From contig JACRDN010000019.1 of the NCBI GenBank assembly GCA_016218575.1, positions 396,302 to 460,301 on the forward strand: a stretch of DNA of 64,000 bases, read 5' to 3'. Shown piece by piece: positions 7,458-15,911 of the stretch. Position numbers and translations under genes: made by a program. Source of the DNA: Elusimicrobiota bacterium (GTDB taxonomy: Bacteria; Elusimicrobiota; Elusimicrobia; UBA1565; UBA9628). A model generated the notes under the pieces. The model did not search any database. It saw only the letters and a program-made list of their open reading frames with translations, and was not told where the DNA came from. Numbering within the stretch: the stretch's first letter is position 1; each line of letters opens with the position of its first letter.

Positions 7458-9515
7458 TCAATGAAGGGAAAGGAGAGCCTCCGCCCCTCCGGGCCGGGCC
7501 AATTTCTCGACGCGCTTGAACGCGGCGGCGTAAAGCGGCGAATCCTCTGGAGACAGGCGCGCGATTTCCTTGTACAAGCGCAGAGCCTGGTCGGCCTTGG
7601 AGTCGAGCTCGTAGAAAAGCCCGAGACGCATGAGGCCCTTGAGCCGGCTCGGGTCCTTGGCGGGCTTCTGGGACGCGAGGGCGGCGTAGGCCTTGCGGGC
7701 CTCGTCCTTTCGGCCCAGGGATTCCCTCAAAAGGCCTATTTGGTACCAGGCCCCGGGAGTTTCCTGGGAGGGCGGATAGCCCGAGACCGATTTTTCATAG
7801 GCGGCCAGGGCCTTCTCCTTATCCCCCAGTTTGGCCCGGGCCTTGGCCAGTCCCAGCCAAGCAGCGCGCGAAAGGGCGTTTTTGGGATGGCTCTTGAGAA
7901 ACGCCAGCCAGGCTTGGGCGGCGCCTTGGTAGTCGCCCTTCTTGTACGACTGGGCCGCCGCCTCCAAGCGGACCGGGGCCGCGAGCGGGCTCTCCGGGTG
8001 GAGCTCGATGAGTTTGAAGAGATCGGGGTTCTCCTTGTCTTGCTGCCAATAGCAGGCGATCAGGAGTTCCTCCACTTCCCCCCGCCGCGAGTCCGCGGGG
8101 TTCTCCGCCAGGAATCTGCGGTAAAGAGGGATGGCCTGGGCCCAATCCTTGCGGTTGTATCGGACCTGGGCCTCCAGGAGCAGGGACTCCTTGGCGCCGG
8201 CTTTGCCTCCCGCCTGCCCCATCCGGCGGTACTCCGCCACGGCCTGCTCGGACGAGCGCATCTCGGTGTAAATTTGGCCCAACTGGAGATGGGTCTCGGC
8301 GGCATAAACCGAGTCCCGGTTTTTCTCGAGGAGCTCCTCGAAGGCGGCCACGGCCTCCTGGAGTCGGCCGAGGCGCTTGAGCGAGAGCCCGGCTTGGTAC
8401 AGAGCGAGCGAGGCTTGAGGGTGGGCCGGGTGTTTTCCAGCGAAGGCGAGGTAGCGCGCCCCGGCCTCGGCGAGCCTGCGCCGGCCGTAGAGCAGATGCG
8501 CCTCGGCGAGCTCTAGAGGAGGGGTGAGCTCGGCCAGGCCGGCGGCTTTGGCCTCATGGGCGGCGGCGGCGAGCGCCGCCTGGGCCCCCGGGATGTCCCC
8601 CCGCCTCTCGCGCCGGCGCGCCACGGCGGCCCAGGCATAGGCCTTGGCGGACGAGGAGGTGCTGAGCCTCAAGACCAGCTCGTAATGCTCCTCGGCCGCG
8701 CCGTCCATTCCCAGCTTCTCCTCGGCCGCCGCCCTCCAGAGAAGCGCGGAAGCGGTCCACTGGCTCGAGAGTTCCCCATGTCCGGGCAGGGGAAGGGCCT
8801 CGAGCAATTCCTGGTGACGTCCGAGCGCGAATAGGCTTGCGCCCAACAGGTAGCGCGCCTGGGCCTTGAGCTCCGGGCTCGGGCTTTGCCTGGCCGCGAA
8901 CTCCAGGATTTTCGCGGCCTGGGCGGCCCGGCCCAGTCGCAGGTGCAGGGCCGCGGCCAGGACCCGGATCTCGTCCTTGGCCCGGTGGGCCGGGAAATTG
9001 CCGGCGAATTCCCGGCAGAGCTGGAGGGCTTCCTCCGCCGCACCTTGCTTGACCGCGGCCTGTATGCGCCCGAGGAGCGGCTCGGGGGTTTCGGAGGCTT
9101 CAAGAGGCTCCTCGAGGGAGGGCTGCGGCTTCTTGTCGAGGTCCGGGGCAAGCTGGTCGAGGAGCGCGCGGCCCTTGAGGGTCCAGGGCGAGTCGGGATA
9201 GCGGCTGAGCAGAATCTCGAGATGCTCCCTAGCCGCCTTGTAGTTGCGCTCCCGCGCGGCCAGCTCGGCGCTGCGGTAAAGATCGAGGGCCATGACCTGG
9301 TCCTGGGGATTCATGAGCATAGTGCTCGAGCGCAGGGAATCTCGGAAAGTTTCCCGCGCGCCCGAGAAGTCTCCGTGCTGGTACTTAAGCTCTCCCATCA
9401 CGGCCGAGGCTTCCATGCGCAGGCTCTGCCAAGTCTCGGCTTGTATGGCTGTCGGCCGATAGACCGCCAGCGTGATCGCGAATATTATGAGAGCTTCCTC
9501 CGGGCATGTCTTCAT
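7458..9515 (-). CDS. Exported TPR-repeat protein
   Basis: 685 aa. The ATG at 9515 overlaps the tonB stop (ATGA) and opens a Sec-type signal (ALIIFAITLAVYRPTAIQA). The rest is an almost continuous array of tetratricopeptide-type helix pairs (GDFSGARETFRDSL, NYKAAREHLEILLSRYPDS, RLQEAVAAFEELLEKNRDS, DKEKALAAYEKSVSGYP). Such proteins scaffold periplasmic complexes; placement with TonB/ExbBD suggests a CpoB/YbgF-like or energy-transduction partner. A much longer upstream frame is tonB read out of phase. Confidence 0.85.
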   Translation of the reverse strand: MKTCPEEALIIFAITLAVYRPTAIQAETWQSLRMEASAVMGELKYQHGDFSGARETFRDSLRSSTMLMNPQDQVMALDLYRSAELAARERNYKAAREHLEILLSRYPDSPWTLKGRALLDQLAPDLDKKPQPSLEEPLEASETPEPLLGRIQAAVKQGAAEEALQLCREFAGNFPAHRAKDEIRVLAAALHLRLGRAAQAAKILEFAARQSPSPELKAQARYLLGASLFALGRHQELLEALPLPGHGELSSQWTASALLWRAAAEEKLGMDGAAEEHYELVLRLSTSSSAKAYAWAAVARRRERRGDIPGAQAALAAAAHEAKAAGLAELTPPLELAEAHLLYGRRRLAEAGARYLAFAGKHPAHPQASLALYQAGLSLKRLGRLQEAVAAFEELLEKNRDSVYAAETHLQLGQIYTEMRSSEQAVAEYRRMGQAGGKAGAKESLLLEAQVRYNRKDWAQAIPLYRRFLAENPADSRRGEVEELLIACYWQQDKENPDLFKLIELHPESPLAAPVRLEAAAQSYKKGDYQGAAQAWLAFLKSHPKNALSRAAWLGLAKARAKLGDKEKALAAYEKSVSGYPPSQETPGAWYQIGLLRESLGRKDEARKAYAALASQKPAKDPSRLKGLMRLGLFYELDSKADQALRLYKEIARLSPEDSPLYAAAFKRVEKLARPGGAEALLSLH

Positions 9516-10447
9516 GAGATGAGAAATCGGAAAGTGACCACGCCCCAAGGCTGGGCCGTTTCGGAAGCCCGGCTGTTGCGGGGCTCGAATTTCCATAGCC
9601 TCAAGGCGTCCAGGGCTCGGCGGTCCACCTCGGGAAATCCCGAGGTTTTCTTGATGACGGCCCCTCTTTTGACGCTGCCGTCCTCGCGGACTTGGAATTT
9701 GATCTCGACCGAGACCTCGAGGCCTCTTCGCGCCAGCCACTCCGGGCTTTCGGGCACGGCCCTCTTGAGCAGGCGCCGGCTGCCCAAGGGCCCATCCAAG
9801 GACCAACTGACGGCGTCAAGCCCGGCAGGGCCGCCGTACCTGTCTCCCTTGGGGATTGCGTTGGGAAAATCCGTAAGCGCGCCTTCGCCGGCGTCCGGCG
9901 TTTCGGCCGGCTCTCCGGTAACGACACCGCGGCCAGACGCAGGCTCCTGCGGAGCCTGCGTCAAAGCTGTTTCCGGCTCCTTGAGTGCTGCGAGCTCCTG
10001 GGATATCTCGGCCTTGCGCAGGGCCTCTCTGGCTTGGGCTTGGGCCCGGCGCTCGGCCATGAGGCGGACTTGTTCGCGGATTTCGGCTGCCCGCAGAGCC
10101 CGCATCTCGTTCTCGCGCGCCAGGCGCTCCTGCCTCAGCGCGGAAAGGAGCCTTCTCCTTTCCGCGCTAAGAGGATGGGTTTTTTGAGAGATCTTTCCGC
10201 CCCGCTTGAGGTTGAGCGGCGAGCGGGGCTTCGGCGCGGCGGCGACTGGAGCCAACTGCGGCTGGGCTTGGGGAGCTTCCGGAGGAAGCGCCGCCGCCAG
10301 CTCGATGGGGAGCGAGCTTTCCGGGGCGCGCTGGGGCGGCCCGTCCCAGCGCAGGCCCTTGCCGGCGCAAAGAGCGCAGAGGTGCAGGGCCAAGGCCAGG
10401 ATCAGGAATGAGAAATCCCGCGTTTTCTCGTCATCGAGAAGTTCCAT
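9512..10447 (-). CDS. tonB: TonB family protein
   Basis: 311 aa from the ATG at 10447, which has AGAGG 5 nt upstream; an alternative ATG lies at 10465. One N-terminal membrane helix (FSFLILALALHLCALCAG) is followed by a proline-rich segment, a long charged coiled-coil (residues about 95-160, rich in Ala, Glu, Arg) and a C-terminal TonB fold: RGLEVSVEIKFQVREDGSV, KKTSGFPEVDRRALDALRLWKFEP, WGVVTFRFLI. The coiled coil is more TolA-like than TonB-like. First gene of the unit running down to 4163. A TATGCT box at 10471-10476 is a likely -10 for it. Confidence 0.92.
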   Translation of the reverse strand: MELLDDEKTRDFSFLILALALHLCALCAGKGLRWDGPPQRAPESSLPIELAAALPPEAPQAQPQLAPVAAAPKPRSPLNLKRGGKISQKTHPLSAERRRLLSALRQERLARENEMRALRAAEIREQVRLMAERRAQAQAREALRKAEISQELAALKEPETALTQAPQEPASGRGVVTGEPAETPDAGEGALTDFPNAIPKGDRYGGPAGLDAVSWSLDGPLGSRRLLKRAVPESPEWLARRGLEVSVEIKFQVREDGSVKRGAVIKKTSGFPEVDRRALDALRLWKFEPRNSRASETAQPWGVVTFRFLIS

Positions 10448-10465
10448 GGGAACCTCTATTAGCAT

Positions 10466-10530
10466 ACCGGAAGAGGACCCCCTACGACAGGGCCTTAGGT
10501 CCCCCCCTCCTGGTAGGCCCTACGGCCCCT
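10466..10530 (-). promoter_or_regulatory. Putative tonB promoter with recurrent upstream box
   Basis: On the - strand a TATGCT box (10476-10471) lies about 23 nt before the tonB ATG. About 26 nt upstream of it is ACCTAAGG followed by CCC, similar to the CTAGGnCCAAAGG-type boxes before tRNA-His and the 58610 gene. The same stretch contains overlapping GG(T/C)CCTA repeats that can fold into small hairpins. No convincing -35 box is seen. This is an inference from spacing and similarity. Confidence 0.35.
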
Positions 10531-10635
10531 GTAACAATCATTTAAAACCTCGGAAACATTATTTCAACACGGGAATGTTAAAAATGCAGTGCCGAGATGT
10601 TCAAGGCGCCGCAACGGCGCCAAGGACATTTCAAA

Positions 10636-10821
10636 ATGTCGAGGATGACAACAGTGATCAATGTCTTGGAAGTAAGCCGCCAGTATCAGAACGAGTGGGT
10701 GGTGTTGGACAGGCGCCTCAACATCCTGGACCACGGGCCGGACTTAGCGCTTCTGTGGGACAAATACGGCGAAATATCCGGCAGGCTCACGTTTTATTTC
10801 GCCTCGGGGATGCTGCCGTGA
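10636..10821 (+). CDS. Small protein resembling DUF5678
   Basis: 61 residues from the ATG at 10636; earlier in-frame starts exist. Core features are SRQYQNEWVVLDRRLNILDHGPDLALLWDKYG, which follows the pattern of DUF5678 (a Tyr-x-x-x-Trp-Val segment, then a Gly/Asp turn and a helix). The family has no known function. The stop overlaps the GTG of a tiny membrane peptide (GTGA), so the two are probably translated together. Confidence 0.5.
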   Translation: MSRMTTVINVLEVSRQYQNEWVVLDRRLNILDHGPDLALLWDKYGEISGRLTFYFASGMLP

Positions 10822-10916
10822 TCGAGGCTGAGGCCGGGCTCTTCGCCGCGATCTTCGCGGGGGTCGTGCTTTCCTTCCTGACCTGGGAGCAGTGGAGGCG
10901 CTGGGAAAGGGATTAG
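10818..10916 (+). CDS. 32-residue single-span membrane peptide
   Basis: A GTG overlapping the previous stop opens a 32-codon frame with one hydrophobic segment (GLFAAIFAGVVLSFLTW) and a charged end (EQWRRWERD). The 4-nt overlap, the amphipathic ending and the convergent TTAG stop overlap with transketolase argue that it is real, but length alone cannot exclude chance. Possible membrane partner of the DUF5678-like protein. Confidence 0.4.
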   Translation: MIEAEAGLFAAIFAGVVLSFLTWEQWRRWERD

Positions 10917-11851
10917 AGGTTCTTGAGGCAGGCCTCAACGATATGGGCCGAGGACAGGCCGTACTTGGCGTAGAGCTGCTCGCAAGAGCCGGACTCTCCG
11001 AAGTCATGGGCGCCTAGCCTCAGGACCGGGACTCCCAGCCCGAGCTCGGCCGCGGCCTCGCACACCGCACTTCCGAGCCCCCCGTTGACGTTGTGGTCCT
11101 CCACCGTGACCAGTCGCTGGCTGTCCGAGGCGGCCCGGGCCACGGCTTCGCGATCGAAGGGCTTGAGGCTGCAGGCGTTGACCACTCGGACGCTAAATCC
11201 CCGGGCCAGAAGCTCCCGGCCCGCTTTCAATGCGTGAGGAACGGGTCCGCCGCTTGCGAAAATCGTGGCCTGGAAATGCTTGGGTTTGGCATCCGGCTCC
11301 CAGAGGACGTCGGCCTTGCCGGGCTGGAAGCGGTAATCCGGGGCGTGGCAATCCTCCATTTTTTGTCTAGTGAGGCGCAAATACACCGGCCCTTCGTGGG
11401 CGATCATCCACTCCACGGCTTGCCTGGTCTCGAGCGCGTCCGCGGGCTGGAGAATCGTCATGTGCGGCAGGGCCCTCAAGGCGCCCACGTCCTCCAAGCC
11501 CATTTGGGAGTTGCCGTCTTCGCCGATCCCGAGCCCCGCGTGGGTGCCCACGAGCTTCAAATTGGTGCGGTTGTAGGCGGCCGAGACCCGGATGGTTTCC
11601 AGGCGTCCCGCGAGGAAACAGGCGAAACTCGTCACCACGGGGATTTTTCCGCACAGGGCCATCCCGGCCCCGATCCCGATCATGTTCTGCTCGGCGATGC
11701 CCAGCTCGAAATGCCGCTCGGGGTATTTCTTGGCGAAGGCTGAAGTCATGGTGGACTTGGAGAGGTCCGCGTCCAGAACCACGAGGTTGGGCTTTTTCTC
11801 GCCCAGGGCGAGGAGGGCTTCTCCGAAGGCTTCCCTAGTGGCTTTCGCCAT
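10913..11851 (-). CDS. Transketolase, C-terminal section
   Basis: 312 aa carrying the pyrimidine-binding and C-terminal domains of a split transketolase. Visible: VVLDADLSKSTMTSAF, HFELGIAEQNMIGIGAGMAL (catalytic Glu of the pyrimidine-binding domain), GTHAGLGIGEDGNSQMGLEDVGALR, VYLRLTRQK, and a C-terminal fold with TVEDHNVNGGLG. The ATG at 11851 overlaps the N-section by 17 nt, so the two halves are co-translated. Transfers two-carbon units in the non-oxidative pentose phosphate pathway. The stop overlaps a convergent tiny gene by 4 nt. Confidence 0.95.
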   Translation of the reverse strand: MAKATREAFGEALLALGEKKPNLVVLDADLSKSTMTSAFAKKYPERHFELGIAEQNMIGIGAGMALCGKIPVVTSFACFLAGRLETIRVSAAYNRTNLKLVGTHAGLGIGEDGNSQMGLEDVGALRALPHMTILQPADALETRQAVEWMIAHEGPVYLRLTRQKMEDCHAPDYRFQPGKADVLWEPDAKPKHFQATIFASGGPVPHALKAGRELLARGFSVRVVNACSLKPFDREAVARAASDSQRLVTVEDHNVNGGLGSAVCEAAAELGLGVPVLRLGAHDFGESGSCEQLYAKYGLSSAHIVEACLKNL

Positions 11852-12674
11852 TGTGAATTTCCCCGACCGCCCTGTCGGCCTCTTCCTTTTTAGGGGCCAC
11901 GCCGTGCCAGCCGATGTTGTGCTCCATGAAGGAGACTCCCTTGCCCTTGATGGTCTTGGCAAGTATGGCCTGGGGCTTGCCCTTCCCCTGCCGGGCCCGC
12001 GTTAGGGCGGCCTCAATCTGCCCCAGGTCATGGCCATCTATGGCTTGGGTTTCCCACTGGAAGCTCTCGAACTTGTCCTTGAGGGGCTCGATGTCCATGA
12101 CTTCATTGACGGGGCCGTCTATCTGTCCGTTGTTCTGGTCCACGATGGCGATCAAGTTGTCGAGCTTGAACTTGGGGGCCGACATGATGGCTTCCCAGCA
12201 CTGCCCCTCCTGGAGCTCTCCGTCACCCAGGACGCAGTAGGTCCGGTAGTCCTTCTTGTCGAGTTTGCCGGAGAGGGCCATGCCGGTGGCCATGGAGAGC
12301 CCCTGGCCCAAAGAGCCCGTGGAAACCTCGATGCCGGGAAGTCTTAGACGGTCCGGGTGGCCCTGCAAGGGGCTGCCGAACTTGCGCAAGGTCATCAAAT
12401 TCTCTTTTGGAAAGTATCCGGCATGCGCCATCACCGCGTACAGGGCCGGGCAGCCGTGGCCTTTGGAGAGAATCACCCGGTCCCGATCCGGCCAGGCCGG
12501 GTTCTTGGGGTCGTGGTTGAGGAACTTGGCGTAGAGCACGACCAAGACGTCTATGATGGAAAGGGAGCCGCCCGGATGCCCGCTTCCCGCAGCCTCGATC
12601 ATCCGTATGATGTCGGCGCGCAAATGGCGGGTCAGGGCTTTGAGGTCCGTCGCGCTGGCGGTCGAGGCGGGCAC
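11835..12674 (-). CDS. Transketolase, N-terminal section
   Basis: 279 aa thiamine-diphosphate-binding half. Family marks: AAGSGHPGGSLSIIDVLVVLY, DRVILSKGHGCPALYAVMA, STGSLGQGLSMATGMAL and the ThDP/metal motif GDGELQEGQCWEAIM...NLIAIVDQNNGQIDG. The start is a GTG at 12674. Pairs with the C-section immediately downstream. Split transketolases are widespread in archaea and several bacterial phyla. Confidence 0.95.
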   Translation of the reverse strand: MPASTASATDLKALTRHLRADIIRMIEAAGSGHPGGSLSIIDVLVVLYAKFLNHDPKNPAWPDRDRVILSKGHGCPALYAVMAHAGYFPKENLMTLRKFGSPLQGHPDRLRLPGIEVSTGSLGQGLSMATGMALSGKLDKKDYRTYCVLGDGELQEGQCWEAIMSAPKFKLDNLIAIVDQNNGQIDGPVNEVMDIEPLKDKFESFQWETQAIDGHDLGQIEAALTRARQGKGKPQAILAKTIKGKGVSFMEHNIGWHGVAPKKEEADRAVGEIHNGESH

Positions 12675-12718
12675 GAGCCTATTTTATTAAATTAGCGGGA
12701 CCCACGCAACTTGGGGGC

Positions 12719-13069
12719 TCAAGCCTTCTTGCGTAGGCTCGGTTTGGGCAGGAGCTGCTTCTTTACGCGGCTTTTGACTGGACGGGCTTGGGCGCGGGCC
12801 GGGGCTTTCCTGCGCTTGGCCTGGGCTTTGGGCGCGGTCTTGGTGGTGGGAACCGTTGGGGCGGGAGAGGCGCTTACGCTGTCCTTGAGTTCCTCCGGCG
12901 CGGCCTGGGGCTCCGGCGTCCGGCCGGTCCCCCAATGCCGGTAGGCCTGCAAGCCGATGGCCCCCACGAAAACCCCGATCAAGGCCACATCGAGGGCCAG
13001 GAAGGCTCTCCAGAATTTCGATTTTTTCCGCGCGCAATCGCCTTGATTCTGGATCTGCATGGGCTTCAT
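12719..13069 (-). CDS. Small single-span protein with basic tail
   Basis: 116 aa. After a short charged N-terminus (CARKKSKFWR) comes one membrane helix (AFLALDVALIGVFVGAIGLQAY), then a proline/alanine linker and a strongly basic C-terminal third (AKRRKAPARAQARPVKSRVKK). No family recognised. The basic tail could bind nucleic acid or cell-wall polyanions. It lies between transketolase and the divergent purine nucleoside phosphorylase. Confidence 0.55.
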   Translation of the reverse strand: MKPMQIQNQGDCARKKSKFWRAFLALDVALIGVFVGAIGLQAYRHWGTGRTPEPQAAPEELKDSVSASPAPTVPTTKTAPKAQAKRRKAPARAQARPVKSRVKKQLLPKPSLRKKA

Positions 13070-13126
13070 TTATCCATATCCGGCCCCGAATCGTCAAGTC
13101 AAATTTGCTAGAGTAATCGCGCAGTT

Positions 13127-13966
13127 ATGGACGCCGACAAATACCTCGAGCAGATCCGCGCAGCGCGCGAGCGCATACTGGCGCTTTCTCCCGGAGCCGG
13201 CCCCGTCGCGGGAGTGATCCTGGGCAGCGGCCTCTCGAGCGCCGTTCCTCCCCTCGAGGAGTCCCGCGCCATTTCCTGTTCGGAAATCCCGGGATTTCCG
13301 CGGGCCACCGTGGCCGGGCACGAGGGCAAGCTCATCCTTGGGCGCTATCGCGGCTCCCAGGTCGCGGTCCTCCAAGGCCGCTTCCATTATTACGAGGGCC
13401 ACTCCATGGCAGCCGTCGCCCTTCCGGTGCGGGTCCTGGCGAGTTTGGGGCTCAAGACCTTGATCCTGACCTCGGCTGTGGGCTCGGTGCGTCCCGCGCT
13501 CAAGCCGGGCCATTTGGCCGTGCTCAAGGACCATATCAATTTGATGGGTGCTAACCCCTTGCGCGGCTTCCACCAGGCTCCCTTCGGCGAGATGTTCCCG
13601 GATCTGGCCGACGCCTACGACTTCGCCCTGCGCCGCCGGGCCATGGCCGCGTGCCGCAAAAGAAAAATCCCGGCTCGGGAAGGGATCTACCTGGCTGTAA
13701 GCGGGCCGTCCTATGAGACCCCGGCCGAGATCCGCGCCTTCCGCAGGTTCGGCGCCGACGTGGTGGGCATGTCCGTGGTCCCCGAGGTTCTTGTGGCCCG
13801 CCAGCAAGGCGTCAAGGTCCTGGCCTTGTGCTGGGTCTCCAACATGGCCAGCGGTCTCACGGCCTCGGCGCTGAGCCATCCCGAGGTGCTGGCTTTGGGG
13901 CAAAAGATGTCCGGGAAACTGGCCCCTGTCATTGAAGAGCTCCTAAAAAGCCTCCCCTCGCGATGA
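13127..13966 (+). CDS. punA: Purine nucleoside phosphorylase (class II trimeric type)
   Basis: Phosphorolysis of (deoxy)inosine and guanosine to base plus (deoxy)ribose 1-phosphate. 279 aa with GVILGSGLSS (phosphate loop), GRFHYYEGH, TSAVGSVRPALKPG, DHINLMGANPLRG, SGPSYETPAEIRAFRRFGADVVGMSVVPE and WVSNMASG near the end. First gene of a salvage operon; overlaps the pyrimidine phosphorylase by 4 nt. The C-terminal base-recognition block has Asn (VSNMA), typical of 6-oxopurine enzymes. Confidence 0.94.
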   Translation: MDADKYLEQIRAARERILALSPGAGPVAGVILGSGLSSAVPPLEESRAISCSEIPGFPRATVAGHEGKLILGRYRGSQVAVLQGRFHYYEGHSMAAVALPVRVLASLGLKTLILTSAVGSVRPALKPGHLAVLKDHINLMGANPLRGFHQAPFGEMFPDLADAYDFALRRRAMAACRKRKIPAREGIYLAVSGPSYETPAEIRAFRRFGADVVGMSVVPEVLVARQQGVKVLALCWVSNMASGLTASALSHPEVLALGQKMSGKLAPVIEELLKSLPSR

Positions 13967-15270
13967 GGCTGCTCGATCTCATCGCCAAGAAGCGCGACGG
14001 CGGGCGCCACGGCGCCGAGGAGCTCCGCTTCATCGCCGAGGCCGCGGCGCGGGGCTCGGCTCCCGACTACCAGCTTTCGGCCTGGCTCATGGCCGTGTGC
14101 TGCAGGGGCATGAGCCGGGCCGAGGCAGTGGCCCTGACTTGGGAAATGGCGGCCTCCGGCCGCCGGCTCGACCTTGGCCGTCTCAGCGCTCCGGCCGTGG
14201 ACAAGCATTCGACGGGCGGCGTCGGAGACGGCGTCTCCATCGCTTTGGCCCCTCTTCTGGCCTCGGCGGGTCTGGCCGTTCCCATGATGTCCGGCCGGGG
14301 ACTGGGGCATACCGGAGGCACCCTCGACAAGCTAGAGTCCATCCCGGGCTTCAAGGTCCGCTTGAGCGTGCCGGAGATCGAGCGGCAGGTTTCCAAGATC
14401 GGAGTCTGCATGTTCGGCCAAAGCGAGGATTTGGCCCCCGCCGACCGCAAGCTCTACCATTTGCGCGACGTCACGGCCACCATCCCCTGCCTGCCCTTGA
14501 TCGTCTCGAGCATACTCTCGAAGAAGGCCGCCGAGGATTTAGACGCCTTGGTCCTCGACGTGAAGTTCGGCTCTGGCGCGATTTTCAAGGATCCTGGAGA
14601 GGCTCAGGGCCTGGCCAAGGCCTTGGTCGCCACGGCCAAGCTTTTGGGAATCAAGACCGTGGCCCTTTTGACGGACATGGAGCAGCCCCTGGGGCGTTCT
14701 ATCGGCAACGCCCTCGAGATCCGCCAGGCCGTCGAGGTTTTGCGCGGGGACAAAGGCGCGTCCGATTATTTGGAATGCCTTCTGGCCCTGGGAAGCTGGA
14801 TGGTCTATCTCGGCGGAGCCTCTCGGAGCCTCGAGGAGGCGCGCGGAGTCCTCGAGGCCCGCTTGAGCGACGGCCGCGCCCTCGAGGCGTTTAGGCGCAT
14901 GGTCCGTGCCCAGGGAGGCGACCCCCGGGTGGCCGATGATTTCGGCGTTCTTCCCAAGGCCGCGGCTTCTTCGCCCGCGCCCGCGCCCCGCTCTGGCTAC
15001 GTGCGGCGGCTGGATGCGCGCGGCGTGGGCGAGGCGGCCGTGCTCTTGGGGGCCGGCCGGCAAGTGATGGACGATACGCTCGACTATGGCGCGGGAATTT
15101 ATTTGGAGAAGAAGGTCGGGGACCGCGTGAGCTCCGGAGAGACCGTGGCCCGGCTCTACGGAGGAGACGACGCCAAGCTCGAGAAGGCCCGCGAGCGTTT
15201 TTTGTCGGGCCTCGAGATTGGGGCGTCGCGCCCCAAGCGCCGTCCCTTGATACGGAGGATACTCAGATGA
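13963..15270 (+). CDS. deoA: Thymidine / pyrimidine-nucleoside phosphorylase
   Basis: 435 aa. The glycosyltransferase family 3 fold is shown by the phosphate-binding motif DKHSTGGVGDGVS, SGRGLGHTGGTLDKLESIPGF (family signature), LYHLRDVTATIPCLPLI and LDVKFGSGAIF, and by a C-terminal alpha/beta domain ending in GDRVSSGETVARLY. Phosphorolyses thymidine, deoxyuridine and possibly uridine. Whether it is DeoA-like or the broader Pdp cannot be decided by eye. Start ATG overlaps punA (ATGA). Confidence 0.93.
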   Translation: MRLLDLIAKKRDGGRHGAEELRFIAEAAARGSAPDYQLSAWLMAVCCRGMSRAEAVALTWEMAASGRRLDLGRLSAPAVDKHSTGGVGDGVSIALAPLLASAGLAVPMMSGRGLGHTGGTLDKLESIPGFKVRLSVPEIERQVSKIGVCMFGQSEDLAPADRKLYHLRDVTATIPCLPLIVSSILSKKAAEDLDALVLDVKFGSGAIFKDPGEAQGLAKALVATAKLLGIKTVALLTDMEQPLGRSIGNALEIRQAVEVLRGDKGASDYLECLLALGSWMVYLGGASRSLEEARGVLEARLSDGRALEAFRRMVRAQGGDPRVADDFGVLPKAAASSPAPAPRSGYVRRLDARGVGEAAVLLGAGRQVMDDTLDYGAGIYLEKKVGDRVSSGETVARLYGGDDAKLEKARERFLSGLEIGASRPKRRPLIRRILR

Positions 15271-15283
15271 ACGGAGTGCCGTC

Positions 15284-15910
15284 ATGACGGCGCGGCTGAC
15301 GGTCTGCGAGCACCCCTTGGCCCGTGAGAAGCTTGCCCGCCTGCGCGACAAGCACACCTTGCCCCATGAATTCCGCGCGCTTATGGCCGAGATGGGGGCC
15401 ATCCTCGGCTACGAGGCACTGCGCGGGCTGCGCACCCGCAAAACCATGGTCCAGACCCCCCTGCGCAGCGCCTCGGCAGAGTACTCTGACCAGCCCATTG
15501 CCTTGGTGGCCGTGCTGCGGGCTGGGCTGGGGCTGCTGCCCGGGCTCTTGAACTTGGTCCCGGACGCGCGCATCGGCCATGTCGGGCTTTACCGCAACGA
15601 GGCGACCTTAAATCCCGTGCGCTACTACGTCCGCCTGCCTCGGGAGATCAGCGATTCCTTCGTTATTCTCTGTGATCCCATGCTCGCCACCGGGGGCTCG
15701 GCCGTGGAGGCTTTGCGCATCTTGAAGACCGACGGAGCCCGGCAGATCGCCTTGGTCACCGTGCTCGCCGCCAAGGCCGGGGTCAGGCGCGTGCAGGAGG
15801 TCCACCCCGACGTTCCCATCTACACCGCGGCCGTCGACTCCCAGCTCAACAAGTCCGGCTACATCGTGCCGGGTCTGGGCGATGCTGGAGACAGGCTGTT
15901 CGGGACTTGA
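15284..15910 (+). CDS. upp: Uracil phosphoribosyltransferase
   Basis: Makes UMP from uracil and PRPP. 208 aa with EHPLAREKLARLRDKHT at the N-terminus, ALVAVLRAGLGLLPGLL, HVGLYRNEATLNPVRYY, the PRPP loop VILCDPMLATGGSAVEAL and the uracil-binding end GYIVPGLGDAGDRLFGT. Third gene of the salvage set: phosphorylases release uracil, and Upp recaptures it. Confidence 0.96.
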   Translation: MTARLTVCEHPLAREKLARLRDKHTLPHEFRALMAEMGAILGYEALRGLRTRKTMVQTPLRSASAEYSDQPIALVAVLRAGLGLLPGLLNLVPDARIGHVGLYRNEATLNPVRYYVRLPREISDSFVILCDPMLATGGSAVEALRILKTDGARQIALVTVLAAKAGVRRVQEVHPDVPIYTAAVDSQLNKSGYIVPGLGDAGDRLFGT

Positions 15911-15911
15911 A

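Noticed and set aside
10913-12674. 1-deoxy-xylulose-5-phosphate synthase instead of split transketolase
   Set aside because: DXS is a single chain of about 620 aa with different ThDP blocks; the two-gene layout and GDGELQEGQ fit transketolase.
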